NCBI RefSeq assembly: GCF_026262505.1
Contig: NC_067205.1
Location: 23,655,585-23,719,584, forward strand
Reading direction: 5' to 3'
Length of the DNA: 64,000 nt
Origin: Trichomonas vaginalis G3
Lineage: Eukaryota > Parabasalia > Trichomonadida > Trichomonadidae
Below are positions 22,546 to 30,827 of the stretch, in pieces (position 1 is the first letter of the stretch; the number at the start of each line of letters is the position of its first letter). The notes under the pieces were generated by a model. It was given only the letters and a program-made list of their open reading frames with translations. It was not told where the DNA came from and ran no database searches. The position numbers and the translations under genes are program-made.

Positions 22546-23355
22546 ATGGCAGAAGACATAGTGGTTTATACTATTACGACTAAAAACCCTGAGTCATATA
22601 ATTCTATATAACAAACAAACTTACAAAGTCCTCAAGGACGATATTGTAAACTGACCTTAAAACACGATGACGACTAAAGCCTGTTTTGCTCTTTTGACAC
22701 CAGAAGACTTTGTTGTTGTGAATGGTAAAAAATACTTCTTTGAAGATACTTACTCAGATATACCACCAACAGTTTTGTTGACTTATTTAATACTTTAAGG
22801 ACGGATGTAACATGTGCTGCAACTAGAGCAGGTTTCATTATGTTTGGATGTCCGACTGAGTTTAGTATAAACGATATGAGCTATAATACAAAACTTATAT
22901 CTGGTTTTTACTACCAACAGTTTCCTATAACAGGAAAAGGTGTCATACAAGGTCTATCCGTTCCATTGACTTTAAGTACACCTATTTTATATATTGTTTC
23001 AAACTTAGGTTCAAAGTGCTATTCGAATATCGACAGAAACTACTATGACCAAAAGATACTCATGCGTATAAACAATACTTTCTCTGCTGGTTTGCCTATT
23101 GTTCATTCGAATGCAGAATTTTCAACCTTAGTGAACTCAAACACTTTAGCAAACATAACGTTGACATTAGTCGACGCAAACTTTGTTCCTGTAAAACTTT
23201 TATGTCCTATGTATTTGTCAATGACGGCAGAAAGTTTCGAATTGGAAGATGCAACTGGTGAAAGTATTGTACTACAAGAACAACTTCAACAACAAATAGC
23301 TCAAGAACAACAAATGCAACAAATGGAACAAATGCAACAACAAAGTCAAGAATAA
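22546..23355 (+). pseudogene. Penton-like minor capsid protein remnant
   Basis: The longest piece (171 codons) has the beta-rich pattern of penton or minor jelly-roll proteins, with a typical closing strand pair (ITLTLVDANFVPVKLL, then YLSMTAESF) and a Gln-rich tail. In Polintons the penton protein plugs the five-fold vertices. The gene lies downstream of the capsid gene, as expected. Broken; the penton assignment is from strand pattern and context. Confidence 0.4.
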
Positions 23356-23400
23356 AAAATAGCTCAAGAATAAAAAAAATCTTTTTTTATTTTATTTGAA

Positions 23401-23960
23401 ATGTACGCTGAGTTTGTTGGAAAAGACTGTTGGGAAACTTGTTTGTTAGATGAGAAATATGAAATTCACTGTTGTGAGTCATTTGAAGTCAGAAACAAAA
23501 AGACAAAAAGAGTTTTAAGCGGATGGGAGCGAAATGACGGATATGCTATGATGAGGATGGGTGGAAAAAACTATTTTAAACATATTGTCATTGCAACTCA
23601 TTTTATACCGAACCCTAACAATCTACCTCTTGTAGACCATATAAACCATATAAGAAACGACAATAGACTTGAGAACTTGCGTTGGGTCACATGTTCTGAA
23701 AACAATAAGAACATAGGCAAATTTCGAGATATTGTATTCGAATTTGTCGACGAACTAGAAGATGAAGCAATTGAAATTACAGACTATGGCAAGCATGCGT
23801 TTGAGTTTTACTACTACAGCGAAGAACAAGACTCTTTCTACTTTTATACCGGCGTAAACTATAGGAATTACAAGTATATTTACTAAGACGGGCTATGCTC
23901 ATGTAAACGCTAGAGATACAGATGGAAAATACGTTCGAATACTTCTTAACAAATTCAAGA
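23401..23960 (+). pseudogene. NUMOD4/HNH endonuclease-like gene
   Basis: The open part gives 161 residues. An N-terminal segment (YEIHCCESFEVRNKKTKR) resembles NUMOD4, a DNA-binding module of homing enzymes. It is followed by an HNH_3-type core: HFIPNPNNLPLVDHINHIR then NRLENLRWVTCSENNKN. HNH enzymes cut DNA using a metal held by His and Asn residues. Coding-like sequence continues to about 23960. Such genes are common passengers in large DNA viruses and Polintons. Confidence 0.7.
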
Positions 23961-24024
23961 AGCTATATGGCATACCATTTTAAAACGTTTTTTAAAAAAA
24001 ATATTTTTTTATCCGATAGAAAAG

Positions 24025-24444
24025 ATGACGAAATATATTTCAGTAAACAAGTACATGTCAGGACTTAAAGAAGAACTAGACCCATTCATATATTTGAATG
24101 TTTACTTCTACCATTTTGAAAAGTCTTCATTTGACAAAGTTTGGAACATCGAACCGGTTAAGTTTGCTATTGTGACTAAAAATGGTGCGAAATTTGAAGA
24201 CTTAGACATAGAAGGTTTGTTAGCAGTCAAAGAAAATTTTGACAGAAGGTTTTCAAACCTTAAAGAAGGCAAAGCATACAAACTTGTTATACCTTATGAA
24301 CCAAAGAAAGCAGACGACTATGAATATTATGAGTCTAAGATAGTTGAAGTTCAAGGTAAATTGGGTAAAAAGATTTTAGAGTCTAAGCCAGTGTTTGCTC
24401 CTAAAGAGGAAGAGAACATTGACATTGACCCAGAAATGTTCTAA
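24025..24444 (+). CDS. Polinton protein of unknown function (139 aa)
   Basis: An intact frame with a promoter-like ATCCGATAGAAAAG directly before the ATG. The product is mixed alpha/beta with an acidic C-terminus (EEENIDIDPEMF). It shares a general layout (hydrophobic strand, KFAIVTKNG turn) with the small proteins at 24461-24928 and 59552-59926, but I cannot assign a family. Its end faces the end of the next, oppositely oriented gene. Confidence 0.55.
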   Translation: MTKYISVNKYMSGLKEELDPFIYLNVYFYHFEKSSFDKVWNIEPVKFAIVTKNGAKFEDLDIEGLLAVKENFDRRFSNLKEGKAYKLVIPYEPKKADDYEYYESKIVEVQGKLGKKILESKPVFAPKEEENIDIDPEMF

Positions 24445-24460
24445 AAATAAAATTTTATTT

Positions 24461-24922
24461 TTACATGTCATATCTCCCCTTCTCTGGCTCTGGCTCTGGC
24501 TCTTTCTTCTCTTCTTCTACTTTCTTTTCTTTCTTTTCTTTCTTTTCTCTCTTCTTCTTCTCTGGTGGAGTTATGTCAAACTTCTCAGAACCATATTTAT
24601 GTAAAAGTTCTTTGTCCTTTAATAGCTCTTCTATTCTGTTTCCTATTTCATCTTCAAGAACAGCGCATGTGTCTTCTTTGCATTCTAAGAACTTTTGTTG
24701 GACTTCATCTTTCCAATCGGCGTCATCTCTGTCAACAAGTCTGTCATTGACAAACTTAAAGACTTCTCTGCCTAATGTTTTATGGTTCTTGTCATATTCC
24801 CAGAAACAGAACTTTAGAACAAATTCCCCTTTCTTGTTTACACTATGTAAGATTTTATGGTCGACAGATGTTTTGCTGTCGAAAAGCTTGTCTCGAATAT
24901 AGATAGCGAAATCGCTAGACAT
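24461..24922 (-). CDS. Polinton protein with charged tail (about 154 aa)
   Basis: The first 100 residues are globular, with a segment EFVLKFCFWEYDKNHKTLG that parallels HFVFTYVLKEYDRYHNEVN in the protein at 59552 of Polinton 2, so the two are probably homologues. The C-terminal 40 residues are Lys/Glu repeats ending EPEPEPEKG, encoded by a 6-base repeat near 24480-24510. The ATG at 24922 is preferred over the ATG two codons upstream only by comparison with neighbours. Function unknown. Confidence 0.5.
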   Translation of the reverse strand: MSSDFAIYIRDKLFDSKTSVDHKILHSVNKKGEFVLKFCFWEYDKNHKTLGREVFKFVNDRLVDRDDADWKDEVQQKFLECKEDTCAVLEDEIGNRIEELLKDKELLHKYGSEKFDITPPEKKKREKKEKKEKKVEEEKKEPEPEPEKGRYDM

Positions 24923-24958
24923 TTTCAAAAAGATAAAAATTTTAATTTTTCTAAAAAT

Positions 24959-25836
24959 ATGTTAGAAAAAAAGTTTGCTGACATTGACAAGAAATTTGAG
25001 AATGTTTTAAACAAGAACAAGAGGAAGTTAGAAAATGCTCAGATAAAACCCATACATGACAAGTTCTTATTTGCTCAGAATGGTATAACAGGTCTAATTG
25101 CACCGCCTGGTCGGGTAAGACTTTCACTTATCTTAAAATGGCTGCACAACAACAAGAACTAGATGAGAAGAACCCATTTTATGAGTTAGTTGTCATTTGT
25201 AGTACTTCGGGTCAATTTGACCAAACCGTCAATTCGTTCAAAGATATTATAAAAAAGTCTAAGTTAGTATGTATAAAAGACTCTGAGTTGTTAGATTGGA
25301 TAAAGAAGTACCAAAGAAGAGTTTTGAAGTATAATGCTATAAATGAGTATATAAATTCTAAGTTCAAAGACCCAAATGAGGAAATGCAGAGAATATTAGA
25401 GAAGAAACACTTCAGAAACAAACAGAAAGAGATAGAATACATTTCGAAGAAATTGCAATCTTACGATTGGAAGACATACCCTCATAGATGTCTTCTTATC
25501 TTAGATGACTTTGCTTCTCATCCTTTGTTAAAGAACAGAGAACAAGATATGTGTCGAATTCTTAAGAAGCTCAGACACTTTAACATCTCAGTTGTCATTT
25601 GTGTACAGACAGCAAAGAGTTTAAGTAAGGATGTTAAAAGAATACTTACTGACATTATACTTTTCCCTGGATTGTCCGAAGACGATTTCATGGAACTTAT
25701 GAAAGAGTCCATGGCAGGTAAGTTTGACAGACATGAACTATGGGAGAAGTACAAAGTCATACAAGACCCTCATACTTCTTTCAGAATTCATATCTACGCA
25801 AACAAAGTTCAAATTGTAAAAAGTCAGCAAAAATAA
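24959..25836 (+). pseudogene. Genome-packaging ATPase (FtsK/HerA, A32-like)
   Basis: Contains a Walker-A region near GLIAPPG at the expected place and a clear Walker B (LLILDDFAS) followed by the sensor-like ISVVICVQT. These are hallmarks of the A32-type packaging ATPases of Polintons, virophages and large DNA viruses, which pump DNA into capsids. The region is not whole. Most of it (25138-25836) stays open. Confidence 0.75.
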
Positions 25837-25839
25837 AGA

Positions 25840-26015
25840 GTGCAATTTACTCTGCTTGTTTGAAGTTGTCAAAATACTCTGTTATTTTTCACTGTTTTCA
25901 TAGAGTTTTGGCGACTGGGGTTTCTTCCCTACTCGCTGTGCTTCACGATTTTCATACGGAATCTCTATCCTCGGTTTTTCGAGGGTAGCAATCTTATGAG
26001 GAAATTCATGAAATT
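25840..26015 (-). pseudogene. Collapsed remnant of a KilA-N/DUF3627 gene
   Basis: Two short stretches match the KilA-N gene of Polinton 2. The end near 25850-25885 resembles 58625-58665 and the stretch at about 25948-26010 resembles 59178-59240. The rest of the gene is missing. It shows that Polinton 1 once carried this accessory gene too. Confidence 0.55.
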
Positions 26016-26039
26016 TGGTCATTTTTCAGCAAAAATAAT

Positions 26040-26205
26040 GTTTATGTTAGAATGTTAGATCTAACATGTTTTCTAACACGTTTTCTAACATGGTCTAAAA
26101 CACACAAAACTCATGAAATTTCATACGGAATTCAGTAAAAATAATGTTTATGTTAGCATGTTAGATCTAACATGTTTTCTAACACGTTTTCTAACATAAC
26201 TATTT
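26040..26205. repeat. Two AGATCT palindromes with iterated half-sites
   Basis: GTTAGATCTAAC at 26054-26065 and again at 26160-26171, each followed by two further TCTAAC half-sites at about 12-base spacing. The units are about 106 bases apart and match the 106-bp repeats of the left end. They lie between the KilA-N remnant and the 3' end of the next gene. Confidence 0.9.
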
Positions 26206-27118
26206 ACAAGCGTTTTACATGGTATATGTTGCGATGGTTCATGACTCTAAACAATTTTGTAGCTTCTATTTCTTCTGTCAGTACATCGAATGTTTTAACG
26301 ATACCGAAAGTTTCTTTATACTTCTTCTTGACATCAGATAGAAGGAAATCTTCTGCAGTTGGATAGTTTTTGTTCAGAAATGCTAACATGTCCATTTTAT
26401 CTTCTGCTGGCTTTTCTGCTTCTTTCTTTAAGTCTGCATAGTCGTTTCTCATACGTTCTATCTCTTTGACGGAGTAGTTATATTTCCTCATTGCTGCTTT
26501 ACATTTAGAACATTGCGGGTTCATTTTTGCGTTATATTCTGAAACCTTACCTGCTAAAACAACTAAGGCGTCAATGGTTTTCTTCATCTCGAACATAGCG
26601 GGTTTTATTTGTTCGTTCCATACCTTACCCCTACTATCTTTATCTCTTATTTCCCAAACACATTTTGCAACTAACGAAACAAAGTTGTCGTAGGTCTTAA
26701 ATTCTTCGGATTTGTAAAGGTCAGAGATGTTCTTATATACCATGTCGCAATCTTTGTCCATAACCTTATGGTTGCAATGAAAACCAAGGAATTCATAATT
26801 TACCTTTCGTATGAACTTCTTTATTTCTACTGAGTCAGTTGCTTTGACTTCTATTTCGTCAAATTCGGGAATGGTTAGTTTTTGTTGTTGGATTTCAGGC
26901 AATTTGGGTAAATGGTCAATAATGTCCTGCATTTCATAAAGATACTGTTCATTTGTTTCATCTTTCGCACTACAGTCTAAATTACTTGTTAAAAGTTCTT
27001 GCTTTATCTTCTGGATTTTTGTTTCGAAAGTATATGAAGAAGGAATGAAGTTTTTCATCTCTACTAACATAGATGTTGGATTCATAACTAGCGAGTTTGG
27101 TGCTGTTGTTGCTAACAT
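26204..27118 (-). CDS. Conserved Polinton accessory protein, copy 1 (unknown function)
   Basis: About 304 residues from MLATTAPNS at 27118; the frame is open further upstream but comparison with the copy at 60332-61345 favours a start near here. Conserved features are a Cys pair (NPQCSKCKAAMRKYNYS), a His/Cys cluster (FHCNHKVMDKDCDM), helical segments, and a C-terminal motif YPTAEDFLLSDVKKKY followed by a basic end. DNA binding is plausible. The nucleotide sequence is over 90% identical by eye to copy 2 over long stretches, although the capsid and polymerase genes of the two elements are only distantly alike. AGATCT palindromes flank it on both sides (26160, 27242). Confidence 0.7.
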   Translation of the reverse strand: MLATTAPNSLVMNPTSMLVEMKNFIPSSYTFETKIQKIKQELLTSNLDCSAKDETNEQYLYEMQDIIDHLPKLPEIQQQKLTIPEFDEIEVKATDSVEIKKFIRKVNYEFLGFHCNHKVMDKDCDMVYKNISDLYKSEEFKTYDNFVSLVAKCVWEIRDKDSRGKVWNEQIKPAMFEMKKTIDALVVLAGKVSEYNAKMNPQCSKCKAAMRKYNYSVKEIERMRNDYADLKKEAEKPAEDKMDMLAFLNKNYPTAEDFLLSDVKKKYKETFGIVKTFDVLTEEIEATKLFRVMNHRNIYHVKRL

Positions 27119-27204
27119 GTTCTTACAATAAAAATAAAAAAATATTTTTTTAAAAAAACCAACTTTATTTTTTATTTTTGGTGTAAATTTCATGAAAATT
27201 CAAG

Positions 27205-27265
27205 AGTTTTAGACCATGTTAGAAAACATGTTAGAAAACATGTTAGATCTAACATTCTAACATAA
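27205..27265. repeat. AGATCT palindrome with iterated half-sites
   Basis: GTTAGATCTAAC at 27242-27253, preceded by two GTTAGAA half-sites at 12-base spacing. It sits between the 5' end of the accessory gene (minus) and the gene starting at 27299 (plus), in the opposite orientation to the pair at 26040-26205. Confidence 0.9.
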
Positions 27266-27298
27266 ACATTATTTTTGCTGAAAAAGTGTCATTTTTTC

Positions 27299-27493
27299 AT
27301 GTCCGAAGACTCGAAGGTGCAACACTTCCAAAATACCGACGAACTCAGAAGAGCAGCATGGCAGTATCTTCTTGACAACTTCTTTGAGTTCTCCAGGAAC
27401 ACCTTGGAAAATGCTGAAGAACTCCGACACAGAGAATTTGGAGAAATTGCACTCCAATACTACCTTGACAAACAAAGGGTAAACAAAGGGTAA
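27299..27493 (+). CDS. Small Polinton protein (64 aa)
   Basis: Start chosen at ATGTCCGAAG (27299), just after a TCATTTTTTC initiator-like motif at 27289; an upstream in-frame start is not needed. The product is helical and acidic (QNTDELRRAAWQYLLDNF). It is the first of a run of GC-richer small genes with host-type initiators. Function unknown. The stop is followed by three 11-base repeats of GTAAACAAAGG. Confidence 0.55.
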   Translation: MSEDSKVQHFQNTDELRRAAWQYLLDNFFEFSRNTLENAEELRHREFGEIALQYYLDKQRVNKG

Positions 27494-27545
27494 ACAAAGG
27501 GTAAAATAAGACTAAAAACTTAACGTTTAAAAAGTGACATTTTTA

Positions 27546-27746
27546 ATGAGCTCCGAGTCACCGAGAAAACTTGGTCAGATGTTAGCAGCTTACTTCCCTG
27601 AGGAGGATGGAAGCGTTACATACGTAAGGTTCAAAAACAACGAACCTGGAATTGCGTACCAAATTCGCAATTACATGACCATGGAAGAGTACGAAAGGTT
27701 CCTACAAGAGAAACCAGCTCTAAACAACTCAGAAAAGAAAGAATAA
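27546..27746 (+). CDS. Small Polinton protein (66 aa)
   Basis: Start at MSSESPRKLGQ, six bases after ACATTTTTA, a close relative of the initiator. The middle (GSVTYVRFKNNEPGIAYQIR) looks like a small beta unit. Codon use is GC-richer than in the capsid or accessory genes. Function unknown. Confidence 0.5.
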   Translation: MSSESPRKLGQMLAAYFPEEDGSVTYVRFKNNEPGIAYQIRNYMTMEEYERFLQEKPALNNSEKKE

Positions 27747-27789
27747 AAAGTTTAACTCGTAATTGTTTATTTTTTTACTTGTATGGGCA

Positions 27790-28341
27790 AGCTGCAAGAA
27801 TGAAGTCGACTATCTCAGTCTTTGTCTTGACCAGTTGGACTGCTCTTGCGAGTACGTCTGTTTTGCGGTCTCCAGCTGGTGTCTGACCTTCGTAATTGCG
27901 CATGTTCTTGAGAGCTCCAACTGTAAATGGTTGTAGGATGAAGAGTCTTCAGACTGCTTGAGGTAGTCTTCACGGTCACGAACCGAATCTGTGGTACGAG
28001 TCGAATCGGTCGATTTGAGGGAAGAGACTGAAAGCCTGTCGTCTTCCATAGGGGCTGTGGCATAATCTTGCGTAAGCGGTTCAGACCTTCTTCGAACTCT
28101 TGGTCTCTCTTCGATTTGGATTGAGATTGGAATTGCTGGGGTGGAGCTTGCTGGAACATCCAAGGGTTGGGGAAGTAAGGCATAGGCTGAGGAGGGTAGT
28201 TCGGGAAGCCTTGTGTGGGTAGTAACCTTGAGGTGGAAATTGGTAGTAAATCGGAGGTACTTGCTGGAACTGAGGTGCAGGGGCTGGTGCTTTAGGTTCC
28301 TCTGGTTTGGGAATGGGCTCGGTTGGTGGGACGTCGGACAT
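27790..28341 (-). pseudogene. Pro/Gln-rich Polinton protein remnant
   Basis: Begins MSDVPPTEPIPKPEEPK, then a Pro-, Gln- and Tyr-rich stretch, then a charged and Ser-rich part. It is divergent from the gene at 28636 across the 20-bp iteron region. Broken. No family recognised; low-complexity Pro-rich proteins often act as scaffolds. Confidence 0.4.
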
Positions 28342-28374
28342 TCGTTTGTGGCTTAACCGTCGGACCACAACGAT

Positions 28375-28635
28375 AAAAATCTCTGCTCCTAGCAGTACTG
28401 CTACTGACAGTAGCAGTACTTTTCTGACAGTAGCAGTACTTTTTCTGACAGTAGCAGTACTTTATCGTCGAAACCCTCTCAAATTTTCCTTTTTTACTGC
28501 TCGTAGCAGTACTTTTACTGCTCCTAGCAGTACTGCTACTGAACAGTAGCAGTACTTTTACTGACAGTAGCAGTACTTTTTCTGACAGTAGCAGTACTTT
28601 TACTGACAGTAGCAGTACTTTTACTGACAGTAGCA
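28375..28635. repeat. 20-bp iteron cluster between divergent genes
   Basis: About ten copies of a unit near CTGACAGTAGCAGTACTTTT, plus two palindromic junctions AGCAGTACTGCT. A short unique stretch near 28460-28490 interrupts it. It occupies the whole space between the leftward Pro-rich gene and the rightward gene at 28636. Iterated palindromic units between divergent genes suit a bidirectional control region or a replication origin. Confidence 0.85.
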
Positions 28636-29001
28636 ATGGTCGAGGTCGAACCTACCGACGAGGCAATTTACCTAATTGAAATTAACGAGCTTGTTAAAGA
28701 CTTCCTCAGGCAGAATGTAAAAGGCAAGCTTGTTAACTGTTGGATAACGGGAAGGGCTGCCTTGAATCTCGAGACTTCGACTGGAATTCCAATTCAAATA
28801 CCAGACGGGACAGCCTACGACGACATAAAGCAAGCAAAGAAAGAAGCTCTTCTCAAGTTCTTTGCCAAGCGTCCTTGGATACAACTTCCAACCAGAGAGA
28901 ACCCTTTCCCAAGAATGAGCCAAATTCTCAAGGGTCTCCTTCACTTCTCGGGTCAGCCGTTCTACATAACCTGTGAAGGCGACATCCAACCAGTTCAGTA
29001 A
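28636..29001 (+). CDS. Polinton protein of unknown function (121 aa)
   Basis: The ATG follows directly on the last iteron. The product is a compact alpha/beta protein (EIDELV-type helix, then LVNCWITGRAALNLE, then IQIPDGTAYDDIKQAKKEAL). It belongs to the GC-richer gene block. I do not recognise it. It is intact and followed by a gene with its own initiator. Confidence 0.6.
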   Translation: MVEVEPTDEAIYLIEINELVKDFLRQNVKGKLVNCWITGRAALNLETSTGIPIQIPDGTAYDDIKQAKKEALLKFFAKRPWIQLPTRENPFPRMSQILKGLLHFSGQPFYITCEGDIQPVQ

Positions 29002-29041
29002 ACCTTAACGTTTAGAGTAAAAACATTTTTTCATTTTTTGA

Positions 29042-29626
29042 ATGAAGCAAGTTAAATTCGTCCCACACCAATCTCAATGGACCGATGAAGAGTTTCAAGC
29101 TATAGTTGAAGGCGTTGAGAACGACATAGACGGCGAACTTGAAGGAGCTCAAATCACAATTGCAACCAAAATTGCAGAGGTCAAGGAACAGATAGCTCCA
29201 CTTAAAGCTACCAAAGCTACTCTTGACCTCATGGATAGTTACCGTTTAGATGTCAAGAGTGGAATAAGACAATTAAAATTGAAACTTCTAAACTACGAAG
29301 CTATACTCCAAAAGTTAGCAGAAATGAGAAGACTTTACCAGAGCTACTTACATGTAAGGGACTTACCTTCAAGCAGTCCGACCAAAGATGAATTTTCTGA
29401 CATTGTCCCAATTTTGTCCGAAAGTCAGCTCAGATGTTTTGAACTGCTCCCAACATATCCAGAATATGAACGTTTGCCTGAACTCTTTCGCAATCTCAAA
29501 AAACGTTTTTTGGTTCTCATGTTCGAAACTTTTATCGGAAGAGACAACAAACGTTCAGAAGAAGAACAAGATATTATTTTAAACTTGTTGTATGACTTAA
29601 CCGTCATAACAAGCTTTTTGAAGTAA
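29042..29626 (+). CDS. Polinton helical protein (194 aa)
   Basis: Starts after TCATTTTTTG, a host-type initiator. It is largely helical with a coiled-coil-like centre (TLDLMDSYRLDVKSGIRQLK) and an aromatic C-terminal part. It lies in a same-strand run with the genes at 28636 and 29659, each with its own initiator. Function unknown. Confidence 0.6.
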   Translation: MKQVKFVPHQSQWTDEEFQAIVEGVENDIDGELEGAQITIATKIAEVKEQIAPLKATKATLDLMDSYRLDVKSGIRQLKLKLLNYEAILQKLAEMRRLYQSYLHVRDLPSSSPTKDEFSDIVPILSESQLRCFELLPTYPEYERLPELFRNLKKRFLVLMFETFIGRDNKRSEEEQDIILNLLYDLTVITSFLK

Positions 29627-29658
29627 AACCGTCATTCTCAAACCACTTCATTTTTTCG

Positions 29659-30369
29659 ATGTCCGAACAAGCACCGAAGCCGAACACAATGGCAGATGTC
29701 CTTTCAATGTTGCCAGACAAGCGCCCAGTTCAAATTCAAATTTTGAATTTGAAAGCTCATCTGACAAACACCGTTAAGACTCTCCAAAGTAGTCTTATGG
29801 AAGAGATGACCAAGCTCAAAGCCGATGTCCTCATGAACCAAGCTTCCAATGAGAAATGCCTGAATGATTTGACGGAAACCTTGCGCATTTACGCGAGAGA
29901 GAACCGAGACCTTGCCAGACTCATCTACCGTTTCTTCGAAGAGATAGATGCCATCTGGAAGGTACTCGGAAAGGACAGAACATGCAACACCGTAATTCGT
30001 GAGTACCAAATTGAAGAAGGAATTGTCGAGGAAGAAGAGGAAGAAAAGAAACACGAAGAAGAAGAGGAAGAAGATGAAGAAGAGAAACACGAAGAAGAGG
30101 AAGTTTGGGCAACCCTTGTTGCCGATGACGCTTACGAAATTTCCCAACCCTACCCATACCAAATCCGCAACAAGGAGACAGGCAAGGTTCTTACCCCAGT
30201 CCTCAACAACTTGGGACACTTGAACCTTAACCTTCGGAATCGCGGTTCAATCTCCATGGGCAAGCTTGTCGCAATTCAATGGGTTCCAAATCCAGACAAG
30301 AAGACGAGGGTCAGACACATTGACGGTGACAAGCTCAACAACCGTAAGGAGAACCTCGAGTGGTTCTAA
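29659..30369 (+). CDS. Coiled-coil/acidic protein fused to an HNH-like module
   Basis: 236 residues starting after TCATTTTTTCG. The first 115 are helical, followed by an acidic low-complexity linker (many EEE/KHEEE), then a NUMOD4-like segment (ISQPYPYQIRNKETGKVL) and an HNH_3-like end: MGKLVAIQWVPNPDKKTRV, then HIDGDKLNNRKENLEWF. The tail corresponds to the HNH protein at 23401, so an endonuclease or its DNA-binding part has been joined to a structural-type N-terminus. The frame is intact. Confidence 0.6.
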   Translation: MSEQAPKPNTMADVLSMLPDKRPVQIQILNLKAHLTNTVKTLQSSLMEEMTKLKADVLMNQASNEKCLNDLTETLRIYARENRDLARLIYRFFEEIDAIWKVLGKDRTCNTVIREYQIEEGIVEEEEEEKKHEEEEEEDEEEKHEEEEVWATLVADDAYEISQPYPYQIRNKETGKVLTPVLNNLGHLNLNLRNRGSISMGKLVAIQWVPNPDKKTRVRHIDGDKLNNRKENLEWF

Positions 30370-30418
30370 GAGTAAAAAAATTTTATTTTAGGGGGAAACC
30401 CCAAGTAAATTTAAGTTT

Positions 30419-30682
30419 TTAGTTGCGTAAGCGGCTTAAATTAATGGTCATTTGCAAAATTAGTTCCTGACCTCTGAATTGAACTCTTTCGTCATCCCAG
30501 TTGCGTAGGAGGTCGTCCCAGAGGAGTTGGTAGAATTGCCAATCCAAGGACGATTTGTCCTCCCAGGCATTGAGGATGTACTGCTCGTAGAGTCTCATGA
30601 CCTCTGCCTTGCACCAGACACCCTCTCCCTTGGAACGTAAGGCTTCTTCGAAGTGCTCGAATGCGATTGGCTGCGGGACCAT
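30419..30682 (-). CDS. Small Polinton protein (87 aa)
   Basis: Start taken at the ATG at 30682, immediately after TCATTTCGG, a host-type initiator; the GTG four codons upstream lies inside that motif. It is helical and rich in Trp (LNAWEDKSSLDWQFYQLLW). GC-richer codon use like its neighbours. Function unknown. Confidence 0.5.
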   Translation of the reverse strand: MVPQPIAFEHFEEALRSKGEGVWCKAEVMRLYEQYILNAWEDKSSLDWQFYQLLWDDLLRNWDDERVQFRGQELILQMTINLSRLRN

Positions 30683-30712
30683 CCGAAATGACACTTTTTG
30701 TCCGTTTGGTCA

Positions 30713-30820
30713 ATGTTTGTGTCTCGTGCCATAGTCGACGAAAATACAAACAAACAGGTTATATATGAGTTTGAGACCAAGAATGGTGTAACTCGACCTG
30801 TCCGATTCAAATTCGAATAA
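30713..30820 (+). CDS. Possible 35-residue peptide gene
   Basis: An ATG-to-TAA frame (MFVSRAIVDENTNKQ, ending VRFKFE) lying between the starts and ends of two leftward genes. The stop is followed by AAAA and a T-rich stretch like other gene ends here. It is short enough to be chance, but codon choice resembles the surrounding GC-richer genes. Confidence 0.3.
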   Translation: MFVSRAIVDENTNKQVIYEFETKNGVTRPVRFKFE

Positions 30821-30827
30821 AAATTTT

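Noticed and set aside
24465-24902. Plus-strand Ser/Phe-rich frame
   Set aside because: It is the shadow of the Lys/Glu-rich minus-strand gene at 24461-24922.
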